Shown here: piece after piece, positions 7,519 to 16,557 of the stretch
Layout of the letters: each line of letters starts with the position of its first letter
How positions within the stretch are numbered: the stretch's first letter is position 1
From: Anaerovorax odorimutans
GTDB lineage: Bacteria > Bacillota > Clostridia > Peptostreptococcales > JAAYPU01
Direction: 5' to 3'
Assembly: GCA_016841185.1 (NCBI GenBank)
Contig: JAENZQ010000009.1
Location: 1 to 43,209, forward strand
Length of the DNA: 43,209 nt
Program-made: the position numbers and the translations under genes
The notes under the pieces: model-generated
What the model was told of the DNA's origin: nothing
Databases searched by the model: none
Seen by the model: the letters and a program-made list of their open reading frames with translations, nothing else

Positions 7519-7755
7519 ATGAACTATATAAAGTCTGTGCTGCCCATGAAGGGCTACCGGCTGTTTATGGAAATGGAGAGCGGCAGCAGTTTAATAATAG
7601 ACCTTTCGGTAAAGCTTCATGCGATGAAATACAAGGAATTGGCAGATGAAGCATTATTTAAGACTGCTTCTACCGACGGTAATTATGTCATTTGGGGCGG
7701 AGGCCGGGTACGCCTGACGGTGAACGAGCTGATGGAGGTTGCTTTGTTAGGGTAG
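7519..7755 (+). CDS. Small DUF2442-like protein
   Basis: A 78-residue protein with the layout of the DUF2442 family: an initial IKSV-P—YRLFMEMESGS strand pair, an IDLS segment, an ELADEALFKTAS region and a YVIWGGG strand. I recognise it by pattern only. Function is unknown; family members are often encoded beside DUF4160 proteins, but no such partner is seen here. GAAAGGAG lies about 11 nt before the ATG. It precedes the SLH-protein gene at 7797 by 41 bp on the same strand, so it probably leads that operon. It may be a chance neighbour without a role in surface-protein expression. Confidence 0.65.
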   Translation: MNYIKSVLPMKGYRLFMEMESGSSLIIDLSVKLHAMKYKELADEALFKTASTDGNYVIWGGGRVRLTVNELMEVALLG

Positions 7756-7796
7756 CTTCAATATTTAATTTAAAAAAAATGAAAGGAAGGAGTTTT

Positions 7797-10163
7797 ATGA
7801 AAATAAAAAAACCACTATTTATTTTTTTAACGGTAATTGTTGTTATATGCTCACCAGTGCCGGCGTATGCGGACAGCGAAATGCCTTTTTATGATATACA
7901 AGGTCATTGGGCAGAAGAGATTATCAAGGATAAGGCAGGAAGGGGATTTATTAAAGGCTATCACGACGGAACCTTCAGACCGGATGATGATTTAACCAAA
8001 GCTGAGCTTATTACTATGGTCAATAGAATGTTCGGTCTTACAAAAACAAGAAACAACGATTATACGGATTTAACAGGTGATGAATGGTTTTGCAATGAAG
8101 CGGGTAAAGCGGCATATTATCAATATTGGGAAAAGAAAGATTTCAATGGCAATAATCTTGCCGCGAGGCTGGATATATTAAAAATATTGGATAGCCTTCT
8201 TCAGGTACCTGCAACAGATGAAACCGCACCATTTACAGATTTAGAAGGCTTGAATGCTGAGAAGCTTGATCTGATCAATCGCTTCTATGCAGCAGGCTAT
8301 ATTCGGGGTGACGGGCAAGGAAATTCTATGATTTTTGACATATTAACAAGAGCAGAGATGCTTACTTTTTTCGAAAACTGTTTAGGTTATATCGTAAGAA
8401 CCCAGGAGGATGTCAAAGATATCCCAAAAGGCGGCAGAGTAACCATTATCGGACAAAACATTATACTGGATGGTGTTGAAATAGATGAGCTTATCATATC
8501 TCCCGGCGTGTACACAAGCGTCACCATAAAAAATAGTGAAATAAATAATTTAATCGTGCTGGCCGAAAGTACAGACGATATTCAATCAAATATTCTCTTA
8601 ACAAATACCAATGTTGGGGATACGCAAAACCCAAAAGGGATAAAGATTGAGAAGACGATAACGGAAAACAAATCAAGCAATAGACGTAAATCTACTAAAG
8701 ATGCTGAAGTTCCAAGCATTGCGACAGATTTGACGAATCATTCTGTAAGTTTAAATAGTACATTAACTTTAGATGCGACTGCAACGGTCAGCGATGGGGG
8801 GACCATCACCTATCAGTGGTACAGCGCCGACGACGCATCAAAAACAAATCCTCAGGCAAGAACAGCAGGTGCCATTTACACGGTGGACACAACAAGTATA
8901 GGAACATACTACTATTACTGCACTGTTACCAATACCAATACATCTGTCAATGGAGACACCACGACAGAAATAGATACATCCGTATCAATTGTAACGGTGG
9001 TGCCAAATATGACAGGAGAAGGAACGCAGGGAAATCCATTCATTGTAACAAGTGTTGAGGACTTATGCCTGATAGGGACTGGACCCAATGCAGATGGTAA
9101 TGACTATGGATTTGATAAAAGCTATAGGCTCGGTAGAAGTTTAGATTTTGCAGATCCTGAAAGCTATAAGGATGCAAGTGGCAATATGGACAGTCTAAGC
9201 GGCTGGGATTATGTGAATGAAAGCACTATAGCAACCACCACTGCAGGTGGTATTAATACGGAAGGCTTCTTGCCTATTGGAAGTTATGATAATAAATTTA
9301 CAGGCACATTTAATGGAGGTTCCTTTACAATAAGTAATCTGTATATCAATAGAACGTCGAATTATATCGGTTTATTTGGTTTTCTATTTGAAAATGCTGC
9401 ACTATCAGATATTGGTCTGGTTGATATGAATGTCAGCGGCGGACAATATGTTGGTGGACTGATAGGATATATTGCAGGATATTCAACAGTAAGCAACAGC
9501 TATACAACAGGAAATGTCAGCGGCGGACAATATGTCGGCGGACTGGTAGGATATAGTTATCATGGAATAGTAAGCAGCAGCTATACAACAGGAAATGTCA
9601 GCGACGGACAATATGTCGGCGGACTGGTGGGGATGAATAGATCTTCACAAATAAGTAACAGTTATGCAACAGGAGATGTTAATGGTAATGACTATGTCGG
9701 AGGACTGGTGGGAGAAAATGACTTTGGAACACTAAGTAACAGCTATGCAACAGGAGATGTCAGCGGTGATGTTGCAGTAGGAGGACTGGTTGGATTTAAT
9801 TCTAAATCAGAAATATGTAATAGTATTGCTTTTAATAGTGAAATATCTGGAGTAAGTTATACGAATAGAATAGTTGGTAGTGATTATGGATTGACAGCTG
9901 ATAATAACTATGCCAATCGTGCTATGACGGTGAATGGAGTAACAACATCCGGGGTTACTACAGATGTCAATGGAGCGGATATAAGCGATATCACCGATAA
10001 AAGCAGTGAACCGCTAGTTAGTTGGGAATTTGATATAGATACCAATGGAGATTATGCCTATTGGGTATTAATGCCAGGCACAAGCAGACCGGTATTATAT
10101 ATAGATGCCGATGAGGACGGCACATTCACCAAGCTGGGCAGTGATGACGGCATGTTTCATTAA
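7797..10163 (+). CDS. SLH-anchored GLUG-repeat surface protein
   Basis: A 788-residue exported protein. A signal peptide (residues 1-24, cleavage after PAYA) is followed by three N-terminal SLH domains (about 30-195). The first, FYDIQGHWAEEIIKDKAGR, and the TRAEM motif of the third are good; the second is degenerate. Next come a short beta-strand-rich stretch (200-285), an Ig-like domain (about 304-402, with TYQWYSAD and YYYYCTVTNT) and a GLUG-repeat region (about 405-690) with five near-identical units containing YVGGLVG. The SLH domains should tether it to cell-wall polysaccharide; GLUG repeats occur in adhesins and secreted peptidases. The start is ATG 7797 with GGAAGGAG upstream; an earlier in-frame ATG at 7692 falls inside the preceding gene and lacks a signal peptide. 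It lies 11 bp upstream of the next giant gene, in one operon. Confidence 0.88.
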   Translation: MKIKKPLFIFLTVIVVICSPVPAYADSEMPFYDIQGHWAEEIIKDKAGRGFIKGYHDGTFRPDDDLTKAELITMVNRMFGLTKTRNNDYTDLTGDEWFCNEAGKAAYYQYWEKKDFNGNNLAARLDILKILDSLLQVPATDETAPFTDLEGLNAEKLDLINRFYAAGYIRGDGQGNSMIFDILTRAEMLTFFENCLGYIVRTQEDVKDIPKGGRVTIIGQNIILDGVEIDELIISPGVYTSVTIKNSEINNLIVLAESTDDIQSNILLTNTNVGDTQNPKGIKIEKTITENKSSNRRKSTKDAEVPSIATDLTNHSVSLNSTLTLDATATVSDGGTITYQWYSADDASKTNPQARTAGAIYTVDTTSIGTYYYYCTVTNTNTSVNGDTTTEIDTSVSIVTVVPNMTGEGTQGNPFIVTSVEDLCLIGTGPNADGNDYGFDKSYRLGRSLDFADPESYKDASGNMDSLSGWDYVNESTIATTTAGGINTEGFLPIGSYDNKFTGTFNGGSFTISNLYINRTSNYIGLFGFLFENAALSDIGLVDMNVSGGQYVGGLIGYIAGYSTVSNSYTTGNVSGGQYVGGLVGYSYHGIVSSSYTTGNVSDGQYVGGLVGMNRSSQISNSYATGDVNGNDYVGGLVGENDFGTLSNSYATGDVSGDVAVGGLVGFNSKSEICNSIAFNSEISGVSYTNRIVGSDYGLTADNNYANRAMTVNGVTTSGVTTDVNGADISDITDKSSEPLVSWEFDIDTNGDYAYWVLMPGTSRPVLYIDADEDGTFTKLGSDDGMFH
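9429..9795 (+). repeat. Five tandem GLUG units of 81-84 bp
   Basis: Units beginning near 9429, 9513, 9594, 9676 and 9758 share the pattern AATGTCAGCGGCGGACAATA then a stretch encoding YVGGLVG. The second and third are nearly identical in DNA, so unit number may vary by slippage. They keep the reading frame. Confidence 0.75.
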
Positions 10164-10174
10164 AGGGGGATAAT

Positions 10175-13100
10175 ATGGATTTTAAAAGGAGATTTTTAAA
10201 CTTACTGCTATGTGCGGCGGCAGTAGTGGCCATGATTGCGTTTCAATCGGTTGTGGCGCAGGCAGCGGAAATATGGAACGGGGGCACAGAACAACCGGCA
10301 GGCGAAGGATTACCGACGGAACCCTATCAAATCAGTACGGCAGGGGAGCTGGCATGGTTTGCCGGTCAGGTGAACGGTGGAAACGGGGGGATTTATGCTG
10401 TTCTTACCTCAGATATTGTGCTGAATGATACATCAAACTGGCAGAACTGGGAAACGAACGCTCCGACAAACATATGGACACCTATCGGCAACAATACCAG
10501 CAAATACACAGGCAGTTTTGACGGTAACGGGTTTACGGTCAGCGGTCTTTATATCGGCGGCGGAGATAGATTAGGTTTGTTTGGGTATCTTGATGCTGAT
10601 GGGCGTATACAAAACGTAAAAGTGATTGAATCCTATGTTTGCGGTACTTTAAGGATCGGCGGCATATGTGGTCAAAATAATGGCGGGAGTATCACCGGCT
10701 GTTCCAATTACGGAACAGTTGTCGGTTCTGAAAATTTTACGGGAGGCATCTGCGGTGAGAATATTGGGACGGTTACCGGCTGTTATAATTACGGTTTGGT
10801 ACAAGGGACTCAAAGCACAGGCGGGGTATGCGGCATGACTGTAGGAGGGGGTACGGTTAGCGGCTGCGGCAATTTGGGAAGCATCACAGGTTCAAGTAAC
10901 GTGGGCGGTGTGTGCGGCAGCCTTTCAGCAAACACAGAGCCGCGGGCGAAGATACTTGACTGCTTTAACACCGGAACAGTGCAAGGGACAAAGTCAGGCG
11001 GGATCTGTGGTTGGGATATTAATGGCAATATAACCGGCTGCTATTTTCTTGATACTTCAAGCGAAAAAGGAGTAGGCGATAAATATGGTAATATGGAGGT
11101 CGATGTAAAAAGTAAAACCTCAGCTGAGTTTGCTTTAGGTGAGGTGGCGTATTTGCTTGGTCCTATGTTTGGTCAGCTTTTGTATACAGATGATGCTCCT
11201 GTAATACGTTCTTACGACGGCAGTAACACAGTTTTTAAGCTGACTTACTTGAACGGTTCAGAAGAACACGGGATACAGTATTACAACGGAGGTTGCAAGG
11301 TATCTGCCGACGGCATACCCATCCCTTCTGGTGACGGCGTCTATTTCTTGGGCTGGGAAAACCTTCCCGATACAATGCCCGACCAGGATGTAACAGTAAC
11401 AGCTGAGTTTGGACCTCCTACAATGCCCGATATTATGACAACTTCTCTGGGGAATGCACTGGTGGGCGATGAATATATTGAACGGATCCGGGTTGAGGGC
11501 TCATTACCTATTACCTATGAAGTGACTTCCGGGATTCTGCCTGCCGGTCTAAATCTGAATGAGGACAGGGGAGAAATTACCGGTACGCCTACTACAAGAG
11601 GGACCTACACATTTCATATTCAGGCAGGAAATGCTTTCGGTAATGATACACAGGAGCTAAGTATTACGGTAGATGAGGGACCTGCCGTTACAACTACATC
11701 TTTACCTTTCGGTATAGTGGGTGTGGCCTATAATGTCGGTATAGAGGCAGAGGGCACAGAGCCGTTTTCTTATACAAAGATCAGCGGAGACTTACCTGCC
11801 GGGTTGAACCTCTCAGATGAAGGCGTTATTTCGGGCACACCTGCTGCGGAGGGGATCAGCACATTTACTGTTAAGGTTGAAAACGGCTTTGGTGAAGACA
11901 CACAGGAACTGAGCATCACCATTAAAAAAGCAGAGCCTGTGATTATGACGGTATCTCTGCCTTCCGGGAGCTTGGGGACATTGTATGATGCCAAGATAGA
12001 AACAGAGGGTAAAACACCTTTTACCTTTACGGTAAGTGAAGGCAATATCCCAGCCGGACTGATTCTAAATGAGAACACCGGTGTCATCTCAGGCACACCT
12101 GCCACCGCAGGAACCGGTACGTTCACTGTCCGGGTGAGTAATGATGCCGGAGAGGATTCCAAAGAATTCAGCATTGATATCAGTGACCAGATGCTGGGCA
12201 GCGGTACCACAAATGACCCTTACAGGCTTTGTACGGCGGAACACCTGATATGGTTTGCAGAACAGGTTAACGGCGGCCTGAGCATTCACGCAATTCTTAC
12301 AGCAGACATTGCATTAAACGATACCGTCGGGTGGGAGAACTGGGCAACTATTCCTCCGCCCAATATGTGGACGCCTATGGGTACCGGACCCACTAATAGA
12401 TTTATCGGAAGTTTTGACGGAAACAATCATACCATCAGCGGTATATATATCAACAGTTCAAATGACCATCAGGGATTGTTCGGTTATATCGGTCCTAACA
12501 GCACGATTGAAAACGTTCATCTTGTGAATTCTTATATCAAAGGAAATGACTATGTGGGCGGCATATGCGGGTTTATAATGAACAGAAGTACGATTAGCAA
12601 CTGCCATAATGCGGCAACTGTCACCGGCAATGGTTATGTGGGCGGCGTGTGTGGGTATGTCATTGCAAGCAATACCATTCAGGAATGTGACAATGCCGGA
12701 ATGATTTCAGGCGCGAAGTTAACAGGAGGTATAGCCGGCTATAATTCCGGTACTGTTAATGAGTGTTATAATGAAGGGACAATCGGCAGTAATGGTAACG
12801 GCTATGGGTTTGGCGGTATAAGCGGCAGCAGTGACGGTACAATTTCAAATGTCTATAATACCGGAACCGTTTCTGCATCTGGAAACAATAATGTGGGCGG
12901 CATATGCGGGGTAAACAGTAATACAACCTCAAATGTATATAATACAGGAGAAATATCAGGCAACAACAATGTGGGGAAAGTTTGCGGATTTAACACGTCT
13001 ACAGGGACTTTAACAAATTGCTGTTTCCTCGGCTCTTCTGAAGATAAAGGAATCGGAAATAATTTAGGATCGGGAACTGCAACATATAACGCCTCAGCCC

Positions 13101-15952
13101 AATTTGCTTCAGGAGAGGCGGCGCACCTGCTGGGTGCTTCTTTCGGTCAAATGATAGGTACGGACGATACGCCGGTTTTCCGAACAACAGATGGCAGTAA
13201 TGCTGTGTATAAGCTGAGCTACATGGACGGTGAAAGAGAGCATGCGGCACAATACTATAACGGCGGTGATACCGTATCTACAGCAGGAGTCGTTCCTCCC
13301 ACCGCCGGCATATTCTTGAGATGGGAAGGGGTCCCCGACGTAATGCCGGCTAATGATGCGGTGGTAACGGCAGTCTTTGCTGTTTCGGTAGAGTTAATAT
13401 CTGCCGGTACGGACGGTATGGCAGGCACTGACACTTCAACGAAAATTGACCTTGTTTTTGATACGGCAATCACCGGACTGACCGCAGATGATATTACGAT
13501 CATAGATGGTACCGGTTCTGCAGTCAAGGGTGCGTTGACCGGCTTGGGAACAACATGGTCCATTGTACTATCATCCGTCATAAGGGAAGGAGAAGTATCT
13601 GTAGATGTATCTGCACCTGAAGGTTATACAATTACAGGTTCACCGAAGACAGTAATGGTATATAAGCAGATACCTGTGATCGATGCAGTTATTTCACCTG
13701 ATGCCGCCGACTTTGATCTTTATAACCCGGATGATGTGGAAACCACCATTACTTGGAACAGTGCCCAGTCGGTAACGGATGTGGTATACAATTCAAACAG
13801 CCTTACGGAAGATACGGATTACGCCGTAAACGACAATGTATTGTCCATTAAAAAGGAGTATCTGACAACACGCCCCACAGGCAGTCATATATTGACCATT
13901 GATTTTGACACAGGCAGTCCGGCAATGCTGACTATAAATATTACGGACAGCACACCGACAAATAATGAACCTACGCCAAAAGACCCGGTACCGGAGCAAA
14001 CGGTGAGATCCGGCAGTGCCATCAGTTTTACTGCCTCTGATATTGCGGAGGATGAAGACGGCGACAGCCTGACCATAACTGAGATACGAACGGTACCTGC
14101 CATTTCAATAGCAGGTGCAGATTTAGATAACGGAACCGTTACCGTAACAGGAAAATCAGAGGGCAGTACATCTGTAACGGTTACGGTAAGCGACGGAGAA
14201 AATATGGTGGGTGTGACGGTACCTATTACCGTAACGGCAAATGATATAGCCGTGACAGGTGTAACCCTTGACAAGGATACCCTGAGTCTGACGGAAGGAA
14301 CAAGGGGACAGCTGACGGCGACCGTAGTGCCTGCTGATGCGACAAACAAGAATGTAACATGGAACAGTGATGATACAAAAATTGCAACAGTCGATGGTGC
14401 AGGTAAGGTAACGGCGGTTTCGGAAGGAACAGTTACTATTACGGTTACCACAGCAGATGGAGGATATTTTGATACCTGTACGGTAACGGTAACCAAAGAA
14501 TCGGTATTGACCTATGCTTTAATAATAAATGCAGATACAGGCGGCAGCATTACTGCAGGCAGCAGCGGAGACTATGCAGCAGGAACGGTTATTAATATTT
14601 CTGCAGAAGCTTCCTCCGATTACAGCTTCAATAAATGGACCTCGAGCGGAAGCGGATTCTTCGGTAATGAGAGCAGTGCAACGACTACCTTCACCATGCC
14701 GGCAGAAACAGTGACCATTACAGCTACCTTCACCTATAACGGTTCTGATGGCAGTCATCACAGAAGGAGAAAGAACGTTTCCACGAAAGACTATAAAGCA
14801 ACTGTATCGGGAACCGGTAAAACAAATACCAGCTTGGCTGTTGAAGTCAGCGATGATGACAGCCGTGCGAAGGTAGATGCAAAAACGATATTTGATGAAA
14901 TGGTTAATGGAGCAACACCTGTGATTGACATACCGGATATTCCGGGAGTAAGTGCCTATACCGTGGAAATGCCTTCAACTTCCCTGACCGGCAAACAAAA
15001 GAACATGTTAACGGTATCTACAAAGTTGGGCAGTATGAGCTTGCCGGCCAATATGCTTGCAGGGATGCCGGAGGCAGAGGGAACAGCGGATATTACCATC
15101 GGAGAAGGAGACAAATCTAATCTGCCCGATGAAGTAATGGAAGCCATCGGCGACAGGCCATTGGTTCAGCTTACTCTGACCATAGACGGAGAACAGACAG
15201 ATTGGAACAACCCTGATGCACCTGTTACCGTCTCTATACCTTACACGCCGACAGCAGAAGAACTTGAAGACCCTGAACATATCACCGTATGGTATATTGA
15301 CGGAGCAGGCAATGTGGCGGAAGTACCTTCCGGAAGATACGACCCTGAAACAGGCATGGTGACATTCACGACTACACACTTCAGCCATTATGCTGTGGCC
15401 TATGTGAAAAAGACCTTTGATGATCTTGACAGCGTACCATGGGCAAAAGACCAGATTGAAGTACTCGCATCCAAAGGCATATTGAAGGGAATAACGGAGA
15501 ATCAGTATTCCCCTCAAACAGATATTACCCGGGCAGATTTCCTGTATTTCCTTGTGAGGACTTTAGATGTCAAAGCAACAATAGATGAAAACTTTCAAGA
15601 TATAGACAGCAGAGGCTATTACTATGAAGAAATCGCCATTGCAAAAGAACTGGGCATTACCAAGGGTGTCGGAAATAACAGATTTAATCCCGATGCAAAC
15701 ATCACAAGACAAGACATGATGGTTCTGACGGAAAGAGCATTAAGAATGTTGAAAATGATAGAAGTGCAAGGGGCAGCTTCAGACCTTAAAGCATTCTCGG
15801 ATAAATCCCTGATTGCTTCCTATGCAGTAGAAAGCACGGCAGCCCTTGTGGAAGACGGTTTGATAATCGGCAGCGGAGACAGGATTGATCCGTTGGGCAA
15901 CACCACCAGAGCAGAAGCGGCAGTGTTTTTGTACAGGATCTACAATAAGTAA
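10175..15952 (+). CDS. Giant mosaic SLH surface protein (GLUG, He_PIG, X2, BIG2, InlB-like, 3 x SLH)
   Basis: A 1925-residue exported protein. The order is: signal peptide (1-31, ends VAQAA); GLUG block 1 (35-355); InlB-B-like module (355-412, YLNGSEEHGIQYYNGG); three putative-Ig He_PIG repeats (417-500, 501-588, 589-670, each with LP(A)GL-L and ISGTP); GLUG block 2 (672-982); second InlB-like module (1008-1072); Ig-like (1072-1165); X2-type Ig module (1166-1258); Ig-like (1262-1356); BIG2 (1359-1444, ATNKNVTWNSDD); divergent InlB-like repeat (1446-1523); a basic HHRRRK linker; a 200-residue pre-SLH module (1536-1744); and three SLH domains (1745-1925, with TRADF, TRQDM, TRAEA). It should be a long cell-wall-bound stalk, probably adhesive or part of the S-layer; no enzyme domain is visible. 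AAGGGGG precedes the ATG, 11 bp after the previous stop. GC content appears higher than in the 0-7 kb region. Confidence 0.9.
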   Translation: MDFKRRFLNLLLCAAAVVAMIAFQSVVAQAAEIWNGGTEQPAGEGLPTEPYQISTAGELAWFAGQVNGGNGGIYAVLTSDIVLNDTSNWQNWETNAPTNIWTPIGNNTSKYTGSFDGNGFTVSGLYIGGGDRLGLFGYLDADGRIQNVKVIESYVCGTLRIGGICGQNNGGSITGCSNYGTVVGSENFTGGICGENIGTVTGCYNYGLVQGTQSTGGVCGMTVGGGTVSGCGNLGSITGSSNVGGVCGSLSANTEPRAKILDCFNTGTVQGTKSGGICGWDINGNITGCYFLDTSSEKGVGDKYGNMEVDVKSKTSAEFALGEVAYLLGPMFGQLLYTDDAPVIRSYDGSNTVFKLTYLNGSEEHGIQYYNGGCKVSADGIPIPSGDGVYFLGWENLPDTMPDQDVTVTAEFGPPTMPDIMTTSLGNALVGDEYIERIRVEGSLPITYEVTSGILPAGLNLNEDRGEITGTPTTRGTYTFHIQAGNAFGNDTQELSITVDEGPAVTTTSLPFGIVGVAYNVGIEAEGTEPFSYTKISGDLPAGLNLSDEGVISGTPAAEGISTFTVKVENGFGEDTQELSITIKKAEPVIMTVSLPSGSLGTLYDAKIETEGKTPFTFTVSEGNIPAGLILNENTGVISGTPATAGTGTFTVRVSNDAGEDSKEFSIDISDQMLGSGTTNDPYRLCTAEHLIWFAEQVNGGLSIHAILTADIALNDTVGWENWATIPPPNMWTPMGTGPTNRFIGSFDGNNHTISGIYINSSNDHQGLFGYIGPNSTIENVHLVNSYIKGNDYVGGICGFIMNRSTISNCHNAATVTGNGYVGGVCGYVIASNTIQECDNAGMISGAKLTGGIAGYNSGTVNECYNEGTIGSNGNGYGFGGISGSSDGTISNVYNTGTVSASGNNNVGGICGVNSNTTSNVYNTGEISGNNNVGKVCGFNTSTGTLTNCCFLGSSEDKGIGNNLGSGTATYNASAQFASGEAAHLLGASFGQMIGTDDTPVFRTTDGSNAVYKLSYMDGEREHAAQYYNGGDTVSTAGVVPPTAGIFLRWEGVPDVMPANDAVVTAVFAVSVELISAGTDGMAGTDTSTKIDLVFDTAITGLTADDITIIDGTGSAVKGALTGLGTTWSIVLSSVIREGEVSVDVSAPEGYTITGSPKTVMVYKQIPVIDAVISPDAADFDLYNPDDVETTITWNSAQSVTDVVYNSNSLTEDTDYAVNDNVLSIKKEYLTTRPTGSHILTIDFDTGSPAMLTINITDSTPTNNEPTPKDPVPEQTVRSGSAISFTASDIAEDEDGDSLTITEIRTVPAISIAGADLDNGTVTVTGKSEGSTSVTVTVSDGENMVGVTVPITVTANDIAVTGVTLDKDTLSLTEGTRGQLTATVVPADATNKNVTWNSDDTKIATVDGAGKVTAVSEGTVTITVTTADGGYFDTCTVTVTKESVLTYALIINADTGGSITAGSSGDYAAGTVINISAEASSDYSFNKWTSSGSGFFGNESSATTTFTMPAETVTITATFTYNGSDGSHHRRRKNVSTKDYKATVSGTGKTNTSLAVEVSDDDSRAKVDAKTIFDEMVNGATPVIDIPDIPGVSAYTVEMPSTSLTGKQKNMLTVSTKLGSMSLPANMLAGMPEAEGTADITIGEGDKSNLPDEVMEAIGDRPLVQLTLTIDGEQTDWNNPDAPVTVSIPYTPTAEELEDPEHITVWYIDGAGNVAEVPSGRYDPETGMVTFTTTHFSHYAVAYVKKTFDDLDSVPWAKDQIEVLASKGILKGITENQYSPQTDITRADFLYFLVRTLDVKATIDENFQDIDSRGYYYEEIAIAKELGITKGVGNNRFNPDANITRQDMMVLTERALRMLKMIEVQGAASDLKAFSDKSLIASYAVESTAALVEDGLIIGSGDRIDPLGNTTRAEAAVFLYRIYNK

Positions 15953-15960
15953 AGGGAATG

Positions 15961-16038
15961 GGGACGGTGACTTTTTGCACACATTGCAAAGCGGGTTATG
16001 TGCGAAAAGTCACCGTCCCTAATTACCGTCCCTAATTA
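15961..16038. repeat. REP-like GGGACGGT palindrome with short direct repeat
   Basis: A GGGACGGTGACTTTT…-type arm (15961-15982) pairs with 15998-16019; 20 of 22 positions match, and one of the two differences is a G-U wobble. The sequence CCGTCCCTAATTA is then repeated in tandem (16013-16025, 16026-16038). It begins 9 nt after the stop of the giant SLH gene and can also fold as its transcript end. From memory, intergenic palindromes with this GGGACGGT terminus are scattered in many Clostridia; mobility through a REP-associated transposase is inference, and none is encoded here. Confidence 0.7.
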
Positions 16039-16111
16039 TACCCGTTCCCGCCAACGAATAGAAAGTCAGATAAGAAATTAAAATCCGTTAGGCCTGGAAT
16101 CAGAAAAATAT

Positions 16112-16162
16112 AACAGATAGCCATGGTGTGTAGAAATACATCAAAGCGCTATCTGTTTTTTG
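16112..16162 (+). terminator. Intrinsic terminator in the long gap before the PHP protein gene
   Basis: AACAGATAGC (16112-16121) pairs with GCTATCTGTT (16148-16157), followed by T residues. An inner TGTA-GAAA-TACA hairpin caps the structure. It probably ends the 7519-15952 operon. Another terminator at 39236 begins with the same AACAGATAGCC string. Confidence 0.7.
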
Positions 16163-16465
16163 TGATGGGAAAGGATATTTCTTACATATTAACATACAAA
16201 AAGAGTAATAATAATGCAGTTTCTTTTTATAATTTACAAAAATTGACTGACACTTATGGCTGCATCTGTAAAATGGTGGATAATTTAAGAAAAAAGGACA
16301 AGAATTTAGATTTAAATTATTAATAGTGACAACATGCTTCAGCAAATTATTTCTATTCAGTTTGTAATAATAAGATGTAAATAGTTGAATCCGTCAATCA
16401 AAAAGTGGAGGCGATGAGTATCTGGTACAATTGGACGCTTATTCCGGATAATGAGCCAATAGCGT
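16163..16465. other. Gap without a supportable gene
   Basis: This stretch between two terminators is AT-rich. A 66-codon open frame (16123-16323) overlaps the preceding terminator and has no ribosome site. A 17-codon frame at 16414-16467 (two Trp codons) has GGAGG only 2 nt before its ATG. I call neither a gene. No riboswitch pattern that I know is visible. Confidence 0.5.
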
Positions 16466-16492
16466 AACCGACCATATTGCAGGTCGGTTTTT
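16466..16492 (+). terminator. Small hairpin plus T-run upstream of the PHP protein gene
   Basis: AACCGACC (16466-16473) pairs with GGTCGGTT (16482-16489), and Ts run on to 16491. It lies 66 bp before the next start codon. It may end a short upstream transcript or act as a leader attenuator for the PHP protein gene. Confidence 0.6.
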
Positions 16493-16557
16493 GTATGCAG
16501 AAATAGTATCGGTTTTGATGTGGGATTCATTATTAAAAAAGATGAAGGAGGTTAAAA

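Noticed and set aside
7692-7796. Extended N-terminus for the SLH protein starting at ATG 7692
   Set aside because: It overlaps the DUF2442-like gene and would bury the signal peptide; ATG 7797 has a GGAAGGAG ribosome site directly upstream.
9429-9795. Regularly spaced repeats that might be read as a CRISPR array
   Set aside because: The repeats lie in frame inside a GLUG-repeat coding region and the spacers are conserved, not unique; no cas genes are nearby.
13885-14496. 203-codon minus-strand frame
   Set aside because: A shadow of the Thr/Val-rich Ig-like region of the 10175 gene; the low-complexity composition follows from the plus-strand codons.
16123-16323. 66-codon open frame in the gap before the PHP gene
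   Set aside because: It starts inside the 16112-16162 terminator hairpin, has no ribosome site and matches no family I recognise.
16414-16467. 17-codon Trp-containing frame that could be a leader peptide
   Set aside because: The GGAGG is only 2 nt before the ATG, the downstream gene is not an amino-acid biosynthesis gene, and the frame is too short to judge by composition. Kept only as a question in the gap finding.
16360-16500. Possible c-di-GMP (GEMM) riboswitch upstream of the PHP surface protein
   Set aside because: The conserved core strings of that riboswitch class are not present; only a simple hairpin and T-run are seen.
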